A DNA stretch of 64,000 nucleotides from an uncultured Spirochaetales bacterium (GTDB taxonomy: Bacteria > Spirochaetota > Spirochaetia > Sphaerochaetales > Sphaerochaetaceae): the NCBI GenBank assembly GCA_949285145.1, contig CASDXQ010000004.1, positions 25,193 through 89,192 on the forward strand, in the 5' to 3' direction. How positions within the stretch are numbered: position 1 is the first letter of the stretch; every line of letters begins with the position of its first letter. The notes below the pieces were generated by a model. It was not told the DNA's origin, did no database searches, and saw only the letters and a list, made by a program, of their open reading frames with translations. The position numbers were made by a program, and so were the translations under genes. Of this stretch, positions 16,519-24,372 are shown one piece after another.

Positions 16519-17754
16519 TCATACCCTCCTGAAGGCTATGACGGCATTGTGGCCGCCGAAGCCGAGAGATGTTGAGATTGCGATATCCATCCTGGCATCC
16601 CTTGCCGTAAGCGGAACATAATCAAGGTCACAGTCGGGATCTTTCTCAATGAGGTTTATCGTCGGTGTGACGATGTCTTTCTCAAGAGTCAGAAGTGCCA
16701 CCATTGCCTCAAATGCTCCTGCGGCTCCGAGCATGTGCCCCGTCATTGATTTGGAAGAAGAGATCATCGCCCTGTATGCCGCCTCGTGGCCGAGTGCGCT
16801 CTTTATGGCCAGGGTCTCGCCCTTATCGTTGAGCGGGGTTCCGGTTCCGTGGGCATTTATATAGATCCTCTCATCTTCGTTCCAGCCGGATTCCTCCAGT
16901 GCCTGTCTTATGGCCCTTGCGCCGCCTTCCGCGTCGGGAGCCGGAGCCGTGATGTGGTATGCATCGCAGGTTGAACCGTACCCGGTGACCTCCCCGTAGA
17001 TATGGGCACCGCGCTTCTTCGCCCTCTCATATTCCTCCAGGATCAGTGTGGCGGCGCCTTCGCCGATCACGAAGCCGGCTCTTCTCCTGTCGAACGGGAG
17101 AGAGGCTGCTGCAGGATCAGTGGAGACCGAGAGTGCCTGCATGTTCTGGAATCCTGCGACTCCGGGCTCGCTGATGGCGGCTTCCGCACCGCCGGTGATC
17201 ACTGCATCGGCATAGCCGTGGCGGATGAGGCGGTATGCTTCTCCTATTGCGTTGGTTCCGGATGCACATGCGGTCACAGCCGGCAGGGCAGGGCCTTTGC
17301 AGCCGAATCTTATGGCAATCATTCCCGCAGCCATGTTCGGTATCATCATGGGCACGAAGAAGGGAGAGACTCTTGAAGGGCCTCTGGAGTCGAGCTTCCT
17401 CATTTCGCAGGTGAAGGTGTTTATTCCTCCGATACCGCTTCCGTAATAGACGGCAAAGCGCTGTGCGTCGACACTGCCTGCAATGCCGCTGTCGTCGATG
17501 GCCTGCTGGCTTGCCGCGATCGCGTACTGCGCGTACAGATCGCTTCTGAGCATCTCGCTTTTGTCCATCCAGTCACGTGCGTTGAAGTTCTTTACTTCCG
17601 CATCGAGCTTTGCCTTATAGTCTGCGGTATCAAAACGTGTGATTTCGCCGATACCGCATACGCCGTTCACAAGATTTTCCCAGGCTTCAGTGACTGTATT
17701 TCCTACAGGGCTTACGGTACCGAGGCCTGTTACTACAACGCGTCTTTCTTCCAT
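16519..17754 (-). CDS. fabF: 3-oxoacyl-ACP synthase II
   Basis: The 411-residue thiolase-fold enzyme has the Cys-His-His triad of elongating condensing enzymes: Cys163 in TACASGTN, His302 in INAHGTGTPLND and His340 in KSMTGHMLGAAG. It condenses malonyl-ACP with acyl-ACP. The second ATG (17754) is taken because the AAAGGA site is only 2 bases from the first one at 17760. With fabH absent from this operon, FabF may also have to support priming, for example through malonyl-ACP decarboxylation. Confidence 0.94.
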   Translation of the reverse strand: MEERRVVVTGLGTVSPVGNTVTEAWENLVNGVCGIGEITRFDTADYKAKLDAEVKNFNARDWMDKSEMLRSDLYAQYAIAASQQAIDDSGIAGSVDAQRFAVYYGSGIGGINTFTCEMRKLDSRGPSRVSPFFVPMMIPNMAAGMIAIRFGCKGPALPAVTACASGTNAIGEAYRLIRHGYADAVITGGAEAAISEPGVAGFQNMQALSVSTDPAAASLPFDRRRAGFVIGEGAATLILEEYERAKKRGAHIYGEVTGYGSTCDAYHITAPAPDAEGGARAIRQALEESGWNEDERIYINAHGTGTPLNDKGETLAIKSALGHEAAYRAMISSSKSMTGHMLGAAGAFEAMVALLTLEKDIVTPTINLIEKDPDCDLDYVPLTARDARMDIAISTSLGFGGHNAVIAFRRV

Positions 17755-17765
17755 AGTCATTTCCT

Positions 17766-18494
17766 TTACATCGCAAGTCCGCCGTCCACCCTGATCACTT
17801 CACCTGTTATGTAGGATGAAGAGGCAAGGAATGCGACGGCTGAAGCCACATCCTCGCCCCGGCCTGTCCTCATGAGAGGAATCGATGCCAGGAGCGGATT
17901 GTCTTCCTTTATATCCTTTGTCATGTCGCTTTGTATGAAACCCGGTGCAACTGCATTGCATGTGATGCCTTTGGATGCCAGTTCCCTTGCGACAGACTTC
18001 GTCAGGCCGATGAGACCTGCCTTTGATGCAGCATAGTTTGCCTGTCCTGCATTTCCCATGAGGCCGGAAACGGAGCTGATGTTTATGATCCTTCCTTCCT
18101 TTGCCCTGAGCATCAGCGGACAGACGGCCCTGATCATCAGGTATGCTCCTTTGAGGTTTGTGTCCATGACCTCATCCCATGCATCCTCGCTCATCATGGC
18201 GATGAGAGCGTCACGGGTTATTCCGGCATTGTTGACGAGAATATGGACGGAGCCGAAATCTTTCTTCACTTGCGAAACCGTCGCCTTCACATCTTCACAG
18301 GAGGCCACGTTGCATCTGTATGCCGCAGCCTTCACACCGTATGCAGTGCATTCGCTTACACTCTGCATGGCCGCTTCAGTGTTGCCCGCGTATATCACTG
18401 CGATATCGGCACCGAGGGAGGCAAGTTTAATGGCAACGGCCTTGCCTATGCCGCGGGAGGCGCCTGTGATGATCGCGGTCTTTCCTTCAAACAT
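17766..18494 (-). CDS. fabG: 3-oxoacyl-ACP reductase
   Basis: The 242-residue short-chain dehydrogenase has the NADP(H) motif TGASRGIG (10-17), NNAG (88-91) and the catalytic Ser140/Ser141, Tyr154 and Lys158 (YAASK). The C-terminus GEVIRVDGGLAM is typical of FabG. It reduces 3-oxoacyl-ACP with NADPH. A very strong GAGGAGG site precedes the ATG, which overlaps the fabD stop by 8 bases. Confidence 0.94.
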   Translation of the reverse strand: MFEGKTAIITGASRGIGKAVAIKLASLGADIAVIYAGNTEAAMQSVSECTAYGVKAAAYRCNVASCEDVKATVSQVKKDFGSVHILVNNAGITRDALIAMMSEDAWDEVMDTNLKGAYLMIRAVCPLMLRAKEGRIINISSVSGLMGNAGQANYAASKAGLIGLTKSVARELASKGITCNAVAPGFIQSDMTKDIKEDNPLLASIPLMRTGRGEDVASAVAFLASSSYITGEVIRVDGGLAM

Positions 18495-19404
18495 TTCTGA
18501 CCTCCTCGAGGATCCTGTTCACACCTTCCGCCGTTCCGGCATTGTATGTCTTCACATCCCTGCTGATTCTCCTGATGAGACCCGTGAGTGTGGAGCCCGG
18601 ACCGATTTCAATGACACTTGTCACGCCACATCTGATCATGTCCTCCACGATATCCACCCAGCGTACAGGACTCTTGATCTGAAGGGCGAGAGCTGCCTTG
18701 ATGTTTCCTTCATACTTCCTGCCGCTCACGTTTGACCATACAGGGATTGACGGGGCTGAGAAACTGAATGCATCAAGCTGCTCAAGGAAACGGTCCGCTG
18801 CAGTGCTCATGAACGGGGAGTGGAAGCCGCCTGAGACACGGAGTCTCATCGTCCTTCCTCCCGAAGCTTTCACGCTTTCCTCAAAAGCTTCGACTTCATT
18901 CCTCGCAGCGGCGACAACCACCTGTCCCGGGGAATTGTAGTTCACCGGATAGATGCTGCGGTACTGTGCCGCAAGTTTCTCAACTGTCGCATCCTGAAGT
19001 TTCAGGACAGCATCCATCACCGCATCGGTTTTTTCAGTCGCTTCCTGCATCAGAGCCGCCCTGATGCGGGTTATTTCGAATCCGTCCTCCATGCTGTAGA
19101 CACCTGCAGCTGCAAGTGCTGTGAGCTCACCGAGCGAGAAACCGGCCGTGCATGAGGGCTTTATGCCTTCCTCCTCAAGCACCGCAGTGATCATTGCCTC
19201 AAGCGCATACATCGCACACTGTGTGTTTGCAGTCTGCATGAGAGTCTCCTCGCTTGAAGAGAAGATAAGCTCCTTCAGTCCTGACCTGCGTTTGTCAAGA
19301 TCATCAAGGACTTTTCCTGCTGCAGGAAATGCATCATAGATGTCTTTCCCCATGCCGGGGTACTGAGCTCCCTGACCTGAGAATACAAAAGCTAGATTAT
19401 CCAC
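18487..19404 (-). CDS. fabD: malonyl-CoA:ACP transacylase
   Basis: The 305-residue protein begins DNLAFVFSGQGAQYPGMG and has the GFSLGE nucleophile elbow (Ser90) and GGFHSPFM (His195). It loads malonyl groups onto ACP. A GTG start at 19404 is chosen: AGAGGAG lies 7 bases upstream and the protein then begins where other FabD proteins do. An ATG seven codons earlier has no ribosome site. Either start overlaps the fabK end, here by 13 bases. Confidence 0.9.
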   Translation of the reverse strand: MDNLAFVFSGQGAQYPGMGKDIYDAFPAAGKVLDDLDKRRSGLKELIFSSSEETLMQTANTQCAMYALEAMITAVLEEEGIKPSCTAGFSLGELTALAAAGVYSMEDGFEITRIRAALMQEATEKTDAVMDAVLKLQDATVEKLAAQYRSIYPVNYNSPGQVVVAAARNEVEAFEESVKASGGRTMRLRVSGGFHSPFMSTAADRFLEQLDAFSFSAPSIPVWSNVSGRKYEGNIKAALALQIKSPVRWVDIVEDMIRCGVTSVIEIGPGSTLTGLIRRISRDVKTYNAGTAEGVNRILEEVRNV

Positions 19405-20336
19405 TTCGAGGCTCCTCTGAGACATTCTTCAGCGCCGCTCATCACGTCTTCGATGATGTCCTTTGCGCTTTCTATTCTGTTCACATAAGCCGCAACCTGT
19501 CCTGCCAGATAGCAGCCTCCCGCGGGGTCTCCGTCAACAACGGCTTTCCTGAGCGCTCCTGTTCCGAGCTTTTCAAGCTCCTCATCATCCATGCCGCCGA
19601 ATTCCGCTTTTGCGTATTCACGTGCGAAGGTGGTGCGCAGGGACCTTACGGGATGTCCGAGTTTCTTTCCGGTCACCATCGTGCACAGGTCACCCGCCTT
19701 GAGGATTTTCTCCCGGTAGGTCTGGGAGATCGTGCATTCCTCAGCTGACAGGAAACGTGTTCCCATCTGGATTCCCTGAGCGCCGAGCATGAATGCGGCC
19801 GCAGCCTGACATCCTGTTGCAATACCGCCTGCCGCAAGCACAGGCAGATGTGTTGCCGCCGTGATGAGGGGAGTGAGGACCATGGTGGTAAGCTCTCCGA
19901 CATGCCCGCCGCTTTCTCCGCCTTCCGCAATGAGGGCCGATGCACCGAGTCTTGTCATGAGCTTTGCCATAGCAACTGATGCGACAACCGGAATGACCTT
20001 GATGCCGCAAGCTTTCCAGGCATCCATGTATTTTGAAGGATTGCCCGCACCCGTCGTGACAACTGCGACACCTTCCTCGCATACGAGAGAGGCGATCTCG
20101 TCAGCATACGGGCTCATGAGCATTATGTTCACGCCGAAGGGCTTGTCAGTCAGGGCCTTCGCGATGCCGATCTGTTCCTTCACATAGGATGCGGGAGCAT
20201 TTCCGGCCGCGATTATTCCGAGTCCTCCCGCAGATGAGACTGCGGCGGCAAGCTTTCCGTCAGCAATCCATGCCATGCCGCCCTGGAACAGCGGATACTT
20301 TATGCCCAGGAGGTCTGTAACCGGGGTTCTGATCAT
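19392..20336 (-). CDS. fabK: FMN-dependent enoyl-ACP reductase II
   Basis: The 314-residue TIM-barrel flavoprotein of the nitronate monooxygenase-like family has LFQGGMAWIADGKLAAAVS, GFGI-like PFGVNIML, and AEGGESGGHVG with the FabK catalytic His145, then LAAGGIATG and GAQGIQMGTRFL. It carries out the last reduction of each elongation cycle and replaces FabI. FabK is typical of streptococci and clostridia. A GGAG site overlaps the acpP stop and feeds this ATG. Confidence 0.92.
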   Translation of the reverse strand: MIRTPVTDLLGIKYPLFQGGMAWIADGKLAAAVSSAGGLGIIAAGNAPASYVKEQIGIAKALTDKPFGVNIMLMSPYADEIASLVCEEGVAVVTTGAGNPSKYMDAWKACGIKVIPVVASVAMAKLMTRLGASALIAEGGESGGHVGELTTMVLTPLITAATHLPVLAAGGIATGCQAAAAFMLGAQGIQMGTRFLSAEECTISQTYREKILKAGDLCTMVTGKKLGHPVRSLRTTFAREYAKAEFGGMDDEELEKLGTGALRKAVVDGDPAGGCYLAGQVAAYVNRIESAKDIIEDVMSGAEECLRGASKWII

Positions 20337-20339
20337 CCC

Positions 20340-20573
20340 TCAGTTCTCCTTTGACATGATGAAGTCCACAAGGTCCTTCACTGTCTCGATCTTCTTGTCA
20401 AGTTCGATTGTGGTGTCAAGCTTGTCCTCAAGTTCCATGAGCACTTCAACTGTGTCAAGTGAATCGATTCCAAGGTCCTTGAATGTGCTTTCCATCTTCA
20501 CATCTTCGGCAGCTGTGTCTGTTCTGTCAGCAACGATTTCTGAGATTGCATTGAAAATTTCCTGTTCGGTCAT
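20340..20573 (-). CDS. acpP: acyl carrier protein
   Basis: The 77-residue acidic protein has the DSLDTVE motif with phosphopantetheine-attachment Ser38. It is the first gene of the fatty-acid operon. The ATG at 20573 begins MTEQEIF, matching ACP length; a longer in-frame start would run through the operator. No Shine-Dalgarno sequence is visible before it. A long palindrome lies 15 bases upstream. Confidence 0.95.
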   Translation of the reverse strand: MTEQEIFNAISEIVADRTDTAAEDVKMESTFKDLGIDSLDTVEVLMELEDKLDTTIELDKKIETVKDLVDFIMSKEN

Positions 20574-20587
20574 GATATAATTACAAT

Positions 20588-20612
20588 TTGACAGAAAATG
20601 TAAATCTGTCAA
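20588..20612 (-). promoter_or_regulatory. 25-bp palindrome (candidate operator) upstream of acpP
   Basis: A perfect inverted repeat TTGACAGA-N9-TCTGTCAA (spacer AAATGTAAA on the plus strand) sits directly ahead of the fatty-acid operon. On the minus strand its left arm contains TTGACA, so a bound protein would cover the probable promoter. It does not match the FapR or FabT sites I know. A clear -10 box at normal distance is not evident; TGTAAT lies 7-12 bases upstream of the ATG. Confidence 0.6.
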
Positions 20613-20791
20613 TAAAAAAATAACAGAAGAGTCCGCAATGATCAAGGGAAACATGAAAAAGCGGAAGAAAAAACATCATCGCCTTATTTTACGCTGTATT
20701 TTCTATGGCATTTTCCTCTCTTTTTCAGCTATCATTCCAAGTCGTGAAGATGGCTTTTGCAAAAAACCTTCACGTGGAAAGGAGAGAGAAG

Positions 20792-21703
20792 ATGCTGGAT
20801 GTGCTGCTGCGTGCGCTGTTCTTTTTCGGCATGGTCGCACTTGCCTATATACTGAAAAGAGCCGGGGTGCTGAAGAAGGAAGATGCCGAAGCGCTGGGGC
20901 GTGTCATAATGAACATCACGCTGCCGTGTGCGATACTTGTGTCCTTCAGGACTTATGTCTTTGATCTTTCTATGCTGCTGCTGACGGCTGCGGGATTTTT
21001 ATCCACTGTCCTCATGTTCATTCTCGGTTATCTTATCTCTCTGAAAAAAGGAAGGGATGAGAGGATCTTCTACATGCTCAACATGGGAGCATACAACATA
21101 GGCAATTTCACGCTTCCATTCGTTTCGGGTTTTCTCGGGGCTGCGGGAACGGTTGCAACATGTCTTTTCGATATGGGAAACGCAGTGATGTGCGTGGGAG
21201 GCAATCTTGTCTTCACACAGATCGCGGTTGACGGGAAAAGAGAAGGAAAAGGGATTGTGAGAAGCCTGCTCGTTGTTTTCACAAAACCTTCTTTCACGGT
21301 TTATGTGATCATGATGATTCTCGCCCTTATCGGGATAAGGCTTCCCGATGTGCTTTTTGATTTTGCCGCCGCCATAAGTCCTGCAAACGGAATCATTGCG
21401 ATGTTCATGATCGGTCTCATGTTCGAATTCACCTTCGACAGGGAAAGCATCAGGGAAGTTGCCACAGTGACTGTGCTCCGTCTTCTCCTGTCGGTTGCGA
21501 TCGCATATTTCTTCTTCAGCTTCACATCTTTCCCATATGAGGTAAGGAAGGCTGTTGCAGTCACGGCATTCGCCCCGATAAGCAGCGCTGCGGGAGCCTT
21601 CGTGCAGGAACTTCACGGAGACCAGGCGCTGGAAGGCTTTGCCAGCACGGTTTCAATAATCCTGTCACTTGTCATAATTCCTGTCCTCATTGCCGTGCTG
21701 TGA
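20792..21703 (+). CDS. AEC-family (auxin efflux carrier-like) transporter
   Basis: The 303-residue membrane protein has about ten hydrophobic helices in the two-fold arrangement of AEC transporters, with the NITLPCAIL segment and the GAYNIGNFTLPFVSGFLG motif, and GIIAMFMIGLMFEF in the second half. Bacterial members export or import organic acids such as malate or malonate. The ATG at 20792 is chosen because AAAGGAGAG lies just upstream; a longer start is poorly hydrophobic and has no ribosome site. It is divergent from acpP. The substrate is unknown. Confidence 0.82.
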   Translation: MLDVLLRALFFFGMVALAYILKRAGVLKKEDAEALGRVIMNITLPCAILVSFRTYVFDLSMLLLTAAGFLSTVLMFILGYLISLKKGRDERIFYMLNMGAYNIGNFTLPFVSGFLGAAGTVATCLFDMGNAVMCVGGNLVFTQIAVDGKREGKGIVRSLLVVFTKPSFTVYVIMMILALIGIRLPDVLFDFAAAISPANGIIAMFMIGLMFEFTFDRESIREVATVTVLRLLLSVAIAYFFFSFTSFPYEVRKAVAVTAFAPISSAAGAFVQELHGDQALEGFASTVSIILSLVIIPVLIAVL

Positions 21704-21730
21704 CTTCTTTTCCAAGTCAGAGTAAAGAGA

Positions 21731-21746
21731 TATTATCTCAGTCATG
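21731..21746 (+). promoter_or_regulatory. -10 box abutting the avtA start
   Basis: TATTAT (21731-21736) lies 7 bases before the ATG at 21744, with no ribosome site between them. A weak -35 (TTTCCA) is about 16 bases upstream. Transcription would begin at or next to the A of the ATG. Confidence 0.45.
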
Positions 21747-23017
21747 GAATTTTCTGATTTTGGAACAAAGCTGTCATCACATTCAGGTATCCTCCAGCTT
21801 ATGGATGATATCGCAAAGCCTCTGCCGGGAGGCGTCAGGCCGATCCCGCTCGGGGGAGGGAACCCCGCACGCATAAAGAAGGTCGAGGAAGCCTACAGAA
21901 GGGAGATGGAAAATCTTCTGAAGGACGGGGAGCGGTTTGAGGACTTCATCGCACATTACGATTCTCCTCAGGGAAGGGTTTCTTTCATCAGTACCATAGC
22001 CTCATTTTTCAGAAGGAAGTACGGATGGAACATCACCGGCGACAATGTGGCACTCACCAACGGCAGCCAGAGTGCCATGTTCTATCTTTTCAATCTGTTC
22101 TCGGGAATGACGGGAGGCGTCAGGAAAACCGTCCTTTTCCCTCTCATGCCGGAGTATATTGGTTATGCGGACCAGGGAATCGAGAATGACACATTTGTCT
22201 CCATTCCGTCAAAATGCGAATATTATGAGGACAGGACATTCAACTTGATGTAAATGCCGTGGAGAAGTATCTGGATACTCATCCTGAAGTTGGTGCCATT
22301 GCGGTCACCCGACCGACAAATCCGAGCGGCAATGTACTTACCGACAGCGAGATCAATGCACTGTCGTCTCTTGCACATAAGTATTCCATCCCCCTCATAG
22401 TCGACAATGCATATGGTCTGCCTTTTCCCGATATAATTTTTGCCGACAACGCCGAGCCTGTCTGGAATGAGGACATAGTCCTTTCCATGAGCCTCTCGAA
22501 AATAGGGCTTCCCTCGATCAGGACGGGAATTGTCATTGCCCGCCCCGAGATCATAAAGGCTGTTGGAAACATAAATGCCATCATAGCGCTTGCAACAGGT
22601 TCTTTCGGTCCTGTTCTTGCCGAACGCATGATCTCTGACGGCGAGCTTGTCGGGCTTGCAGAGAATGTCGTGCAGCCTTTCTACAAAGGCAAGGCCGAGA
22701 AGGTTGAAGCGCATATAAGAAAGTATTTTGAAGGAACCGACTATTATTTTCACAAGATAGAAGGCTCCATTTTCTGCTGGATATATCTTCCTTCTCTCAA
22801 GGTGAGCGCTCTTGAATTCTATGAAATACTGATGAAGGACGGTGTTGTCACCGTACCTTCAGAGTATTTCTTCTTCGGCAGCGGTGAGCAGAAGAATGGC
22901 CTGCCGTATCCTCATCCCCATTATGATAAGTGCCTGCGTCTCAATTACAGCGGCGATGATGAAATTGTGAGGGAAGGCATCGAGATAATAAGCCGGCGTT
23001 ACAGGGAGTATTCCTGA
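21744..23017 (+). pseudogene. avtA: valine-pyruvate aminotransferase, interrupted by a frameshift
   Basis: Two consecutive frames together make one AvtA-like fold-type I PLP enzyme of about 424 residues. The first (21744-22253) gives FGTKLSSHSGILQLMDDI and the NGSQSAMFYLFN cofactor region, then stops. The second is open from before 22259 to 23017 and supplies VTRPTNPSGNV, DNAYGLPFPDIIF, the PLP-lysine segment SMSLSKIGLP and the C-terminal domain. The break is at about 22236-22252, where DVNAVEKYLD reads on only if one base is added. All catalytic segments survive, so this is a recent loss or a sequencing error. A working gene would make valine or alanine by transamination. Confidence 0.8.
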
Positions 23018-23032
23018 ACGGAAAAGATGCGG

Positions 23033-23060
23033 TGCAGGGGCTTTCCCCTGCATTGTTTTT
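23033..23060 (+). terminator. intrinsic terminator after avtA
   Basis: TGCAGGGG (23033-23040), loop CTTT and CCCCTGCA (23045-23052) are followed by TTGTTTTT. The stem is perfect. It ends the avtA transcript and touches the stop codon of the convergent transporter gene. Confidence 0.9.
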
Positions 23061-24163
23061 CACTGCACCAGTGAGAAGGCTGCCAGAATGGCAAGAAGGG
23101 TGAAATTGAGAATGAGGAAGAGAACAATGTACTTTCCTTTCCTTCCTTTCTCCCTCTTGAAATAGAATTTCATCGATATGAGCGATGCAAGGGATGCGAC
23201 CGGAGTGCCGAGTCCTCCTATGTTTGTTCCGACAAGAACACCTTCGGCGCTGTCGGTGAAAGGAGAGAGAAGTATTGCGGCTGGTACATTGCTTATCACC
23301 TGGGAGACGATTGCAGAAGTTGCGATGGCGCTTTTATCCATGAAGGCGGTCAGCATCTTCTCGACCGCGTCTATGCTTCTAATGTTTGCCGAGAAAATGA
23401 AGAAACATACAAATGTGAGAAGCAGGATATAGTCTATCTTCATGAGTGTCTTCCGGTCGCATATGATGAGAACTGTGAGTTCTGCTATGAAGAGAATTTT
23501 CCAGTCAAGTACTCTGAAGACCGAAAACAGTGCCAGAACAAGGAAAACGGAGAACATCAATGTCTTTTTCCTGTCAACGGCTGTGTTCTCATCATCTTCC
23601 GTTTCCAGCTTTTCCCTTCCTGCGAGAAAAAGACGCCATATGATGAGCACAAGTATGAGGGAAATAATGGAATAGGGGAGAATTGACGCGAAGAAAGTTC
23701 CCGCATCAAGGGAGAAATATGAGCAGATGAATATGTTCTGCGGATTGCCCACCGGTGTTGTCATGCTGCCCAGATTCGCCGCGATTGTCTCGAGTATAAC
23801 AATCCTGATTATGTAATTCTCATCCCTCTTTTCCTTTTCCATGATCATGAGAGTGAAAGGAACGAACATCAGCAGGGCGACGTCATTTGTGAAAAGCATT
23901 GAGGAAAAGAAGACTATCATGACAAGGAAAAGCGACAGGCGGCTTATGCTTCCCGCTTTTCTTGTAAGCGATGATGCGACGGATGTGAAGAGCCCTGAGC
24001 TCTTGAATCCTTCAGATACTCCCATGAGGCAGAAAAGAAGTGCAAGTGTCCTGAAGTCCACCGCACTGATCCATTCCACTGAGGGAGGATTGAAAAACGA
24101 TGACAGCACTGCTGCTGCAAGTGCTATTACGAATACCATTTCGGATTTGATGAATTTCAACAT
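23060..24163 (-). CDS. ArsB/NhaD-superfamily ion transporter
   Basis: The 367-residue integral membrane protein has about ten hydrophobic helices and the paired motifs of the ArsB/NhaD/citrate-transporter group: FTNDVALLMFVPF in the first half and TTPVGNPQNIFIC, then SNVPAAILLSPF and GTNIGGLGTPVASLAS in the second. Members move anions such as arsenite or citrate, or exchange Na+ and H+. The ATG at 24163 begins MLKFIKSEMVF; longer in-frame starts encode non-hydrophobic sequence without family character. No strong ribosome site is seen. The substrate cannot be assigned. Confidence 0.75.
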   Translation of the reverse strand: MLKFIKSEMVFVIALAAAVLSSFFNPPSVEWISAVDFRTLALLFCLMGVSEGFKSSGLFTSVASSLTRKAGSISRLSLFLVMIVFFSSMLFTNDVALLMFVPFTLMIMEKEKRDENYIIRIVILETIAANLGSMTTPVGNPQNIFICSYFSLDAGTFFASILPYSIISLILVLIIWRLFLAGREKLETEDDENTAVDRKKTLMFSVFLVLALFSVFRVLDWKILFIAELTVLIICDRKTLMKIDYILLLTFVCFFIFSANIRSIDAVEKMLTAFMDKSAIATSAIVSQVISNVPAAILLSPFTDSAEGVLVGTNIGGLGTPVASLASLISMKFYFKREKGRKGKYIVLFLILNFTLLAILAAFSLVQ

Positions 24164-24333
24164 GATTCTGACCCAATGGCATATATTAGTGAGTGTGGAA
24201 GGAGAGATCAACATGATGAAGGTGCAATGTCTGGAATATTCTGTTCTCTTACAACATGTTTCATCACATGAGATGATCTTCATCCTTCTCTGATAAATCT
24301 GTTGAGACTTTCTTCTCAATCCTGTCCTGAATC

Positions 24334-24372
24334 TTGTTAAACATCTGCCGGGGTAGTATTATCATCAGCATG
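24334..24372 (+). promoter_or_regulatory. promoter whose start point coincides with the MATE start codon
   Basis: TTGTTA (24334-24339), a 17-base spacer and TATTAT (24357-24362) are followed by exactly 7 bases and ATG (24370). No Shine-Dalgarno sequence is present at a usable distance. This predicts a leaderless mRNA. Confidence 0.65.

Noticed and set aside
19405..19425. Upstream ATG for fabD (MSQRSLE...)
   Set aside because: It has no ribosome site and lengthens the overlap with fabK, whereas the GTG at 19404 has AGAGGAG at the right distance and gives the normal FabD N-terminus.
22236..22258. Programmed ribosomal frameshift in avtA
   Set aside because: There is no slippery heptamer, no stimulatory hairpin and no internal ribosome site; AvtA is not known to use frameshifting. 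A mutation or sequencing error is simpler.
24213..24293. 26-codon open frame with a GGAG site (MMKVQCLEY...)
   Set aside because: It lies in the gap between two divergent transporters, has no recognisable features, and its downstream end is not coupled to the MATE start. It could be a leader peptide, but nothing beyond a chance ribosome site supports it.
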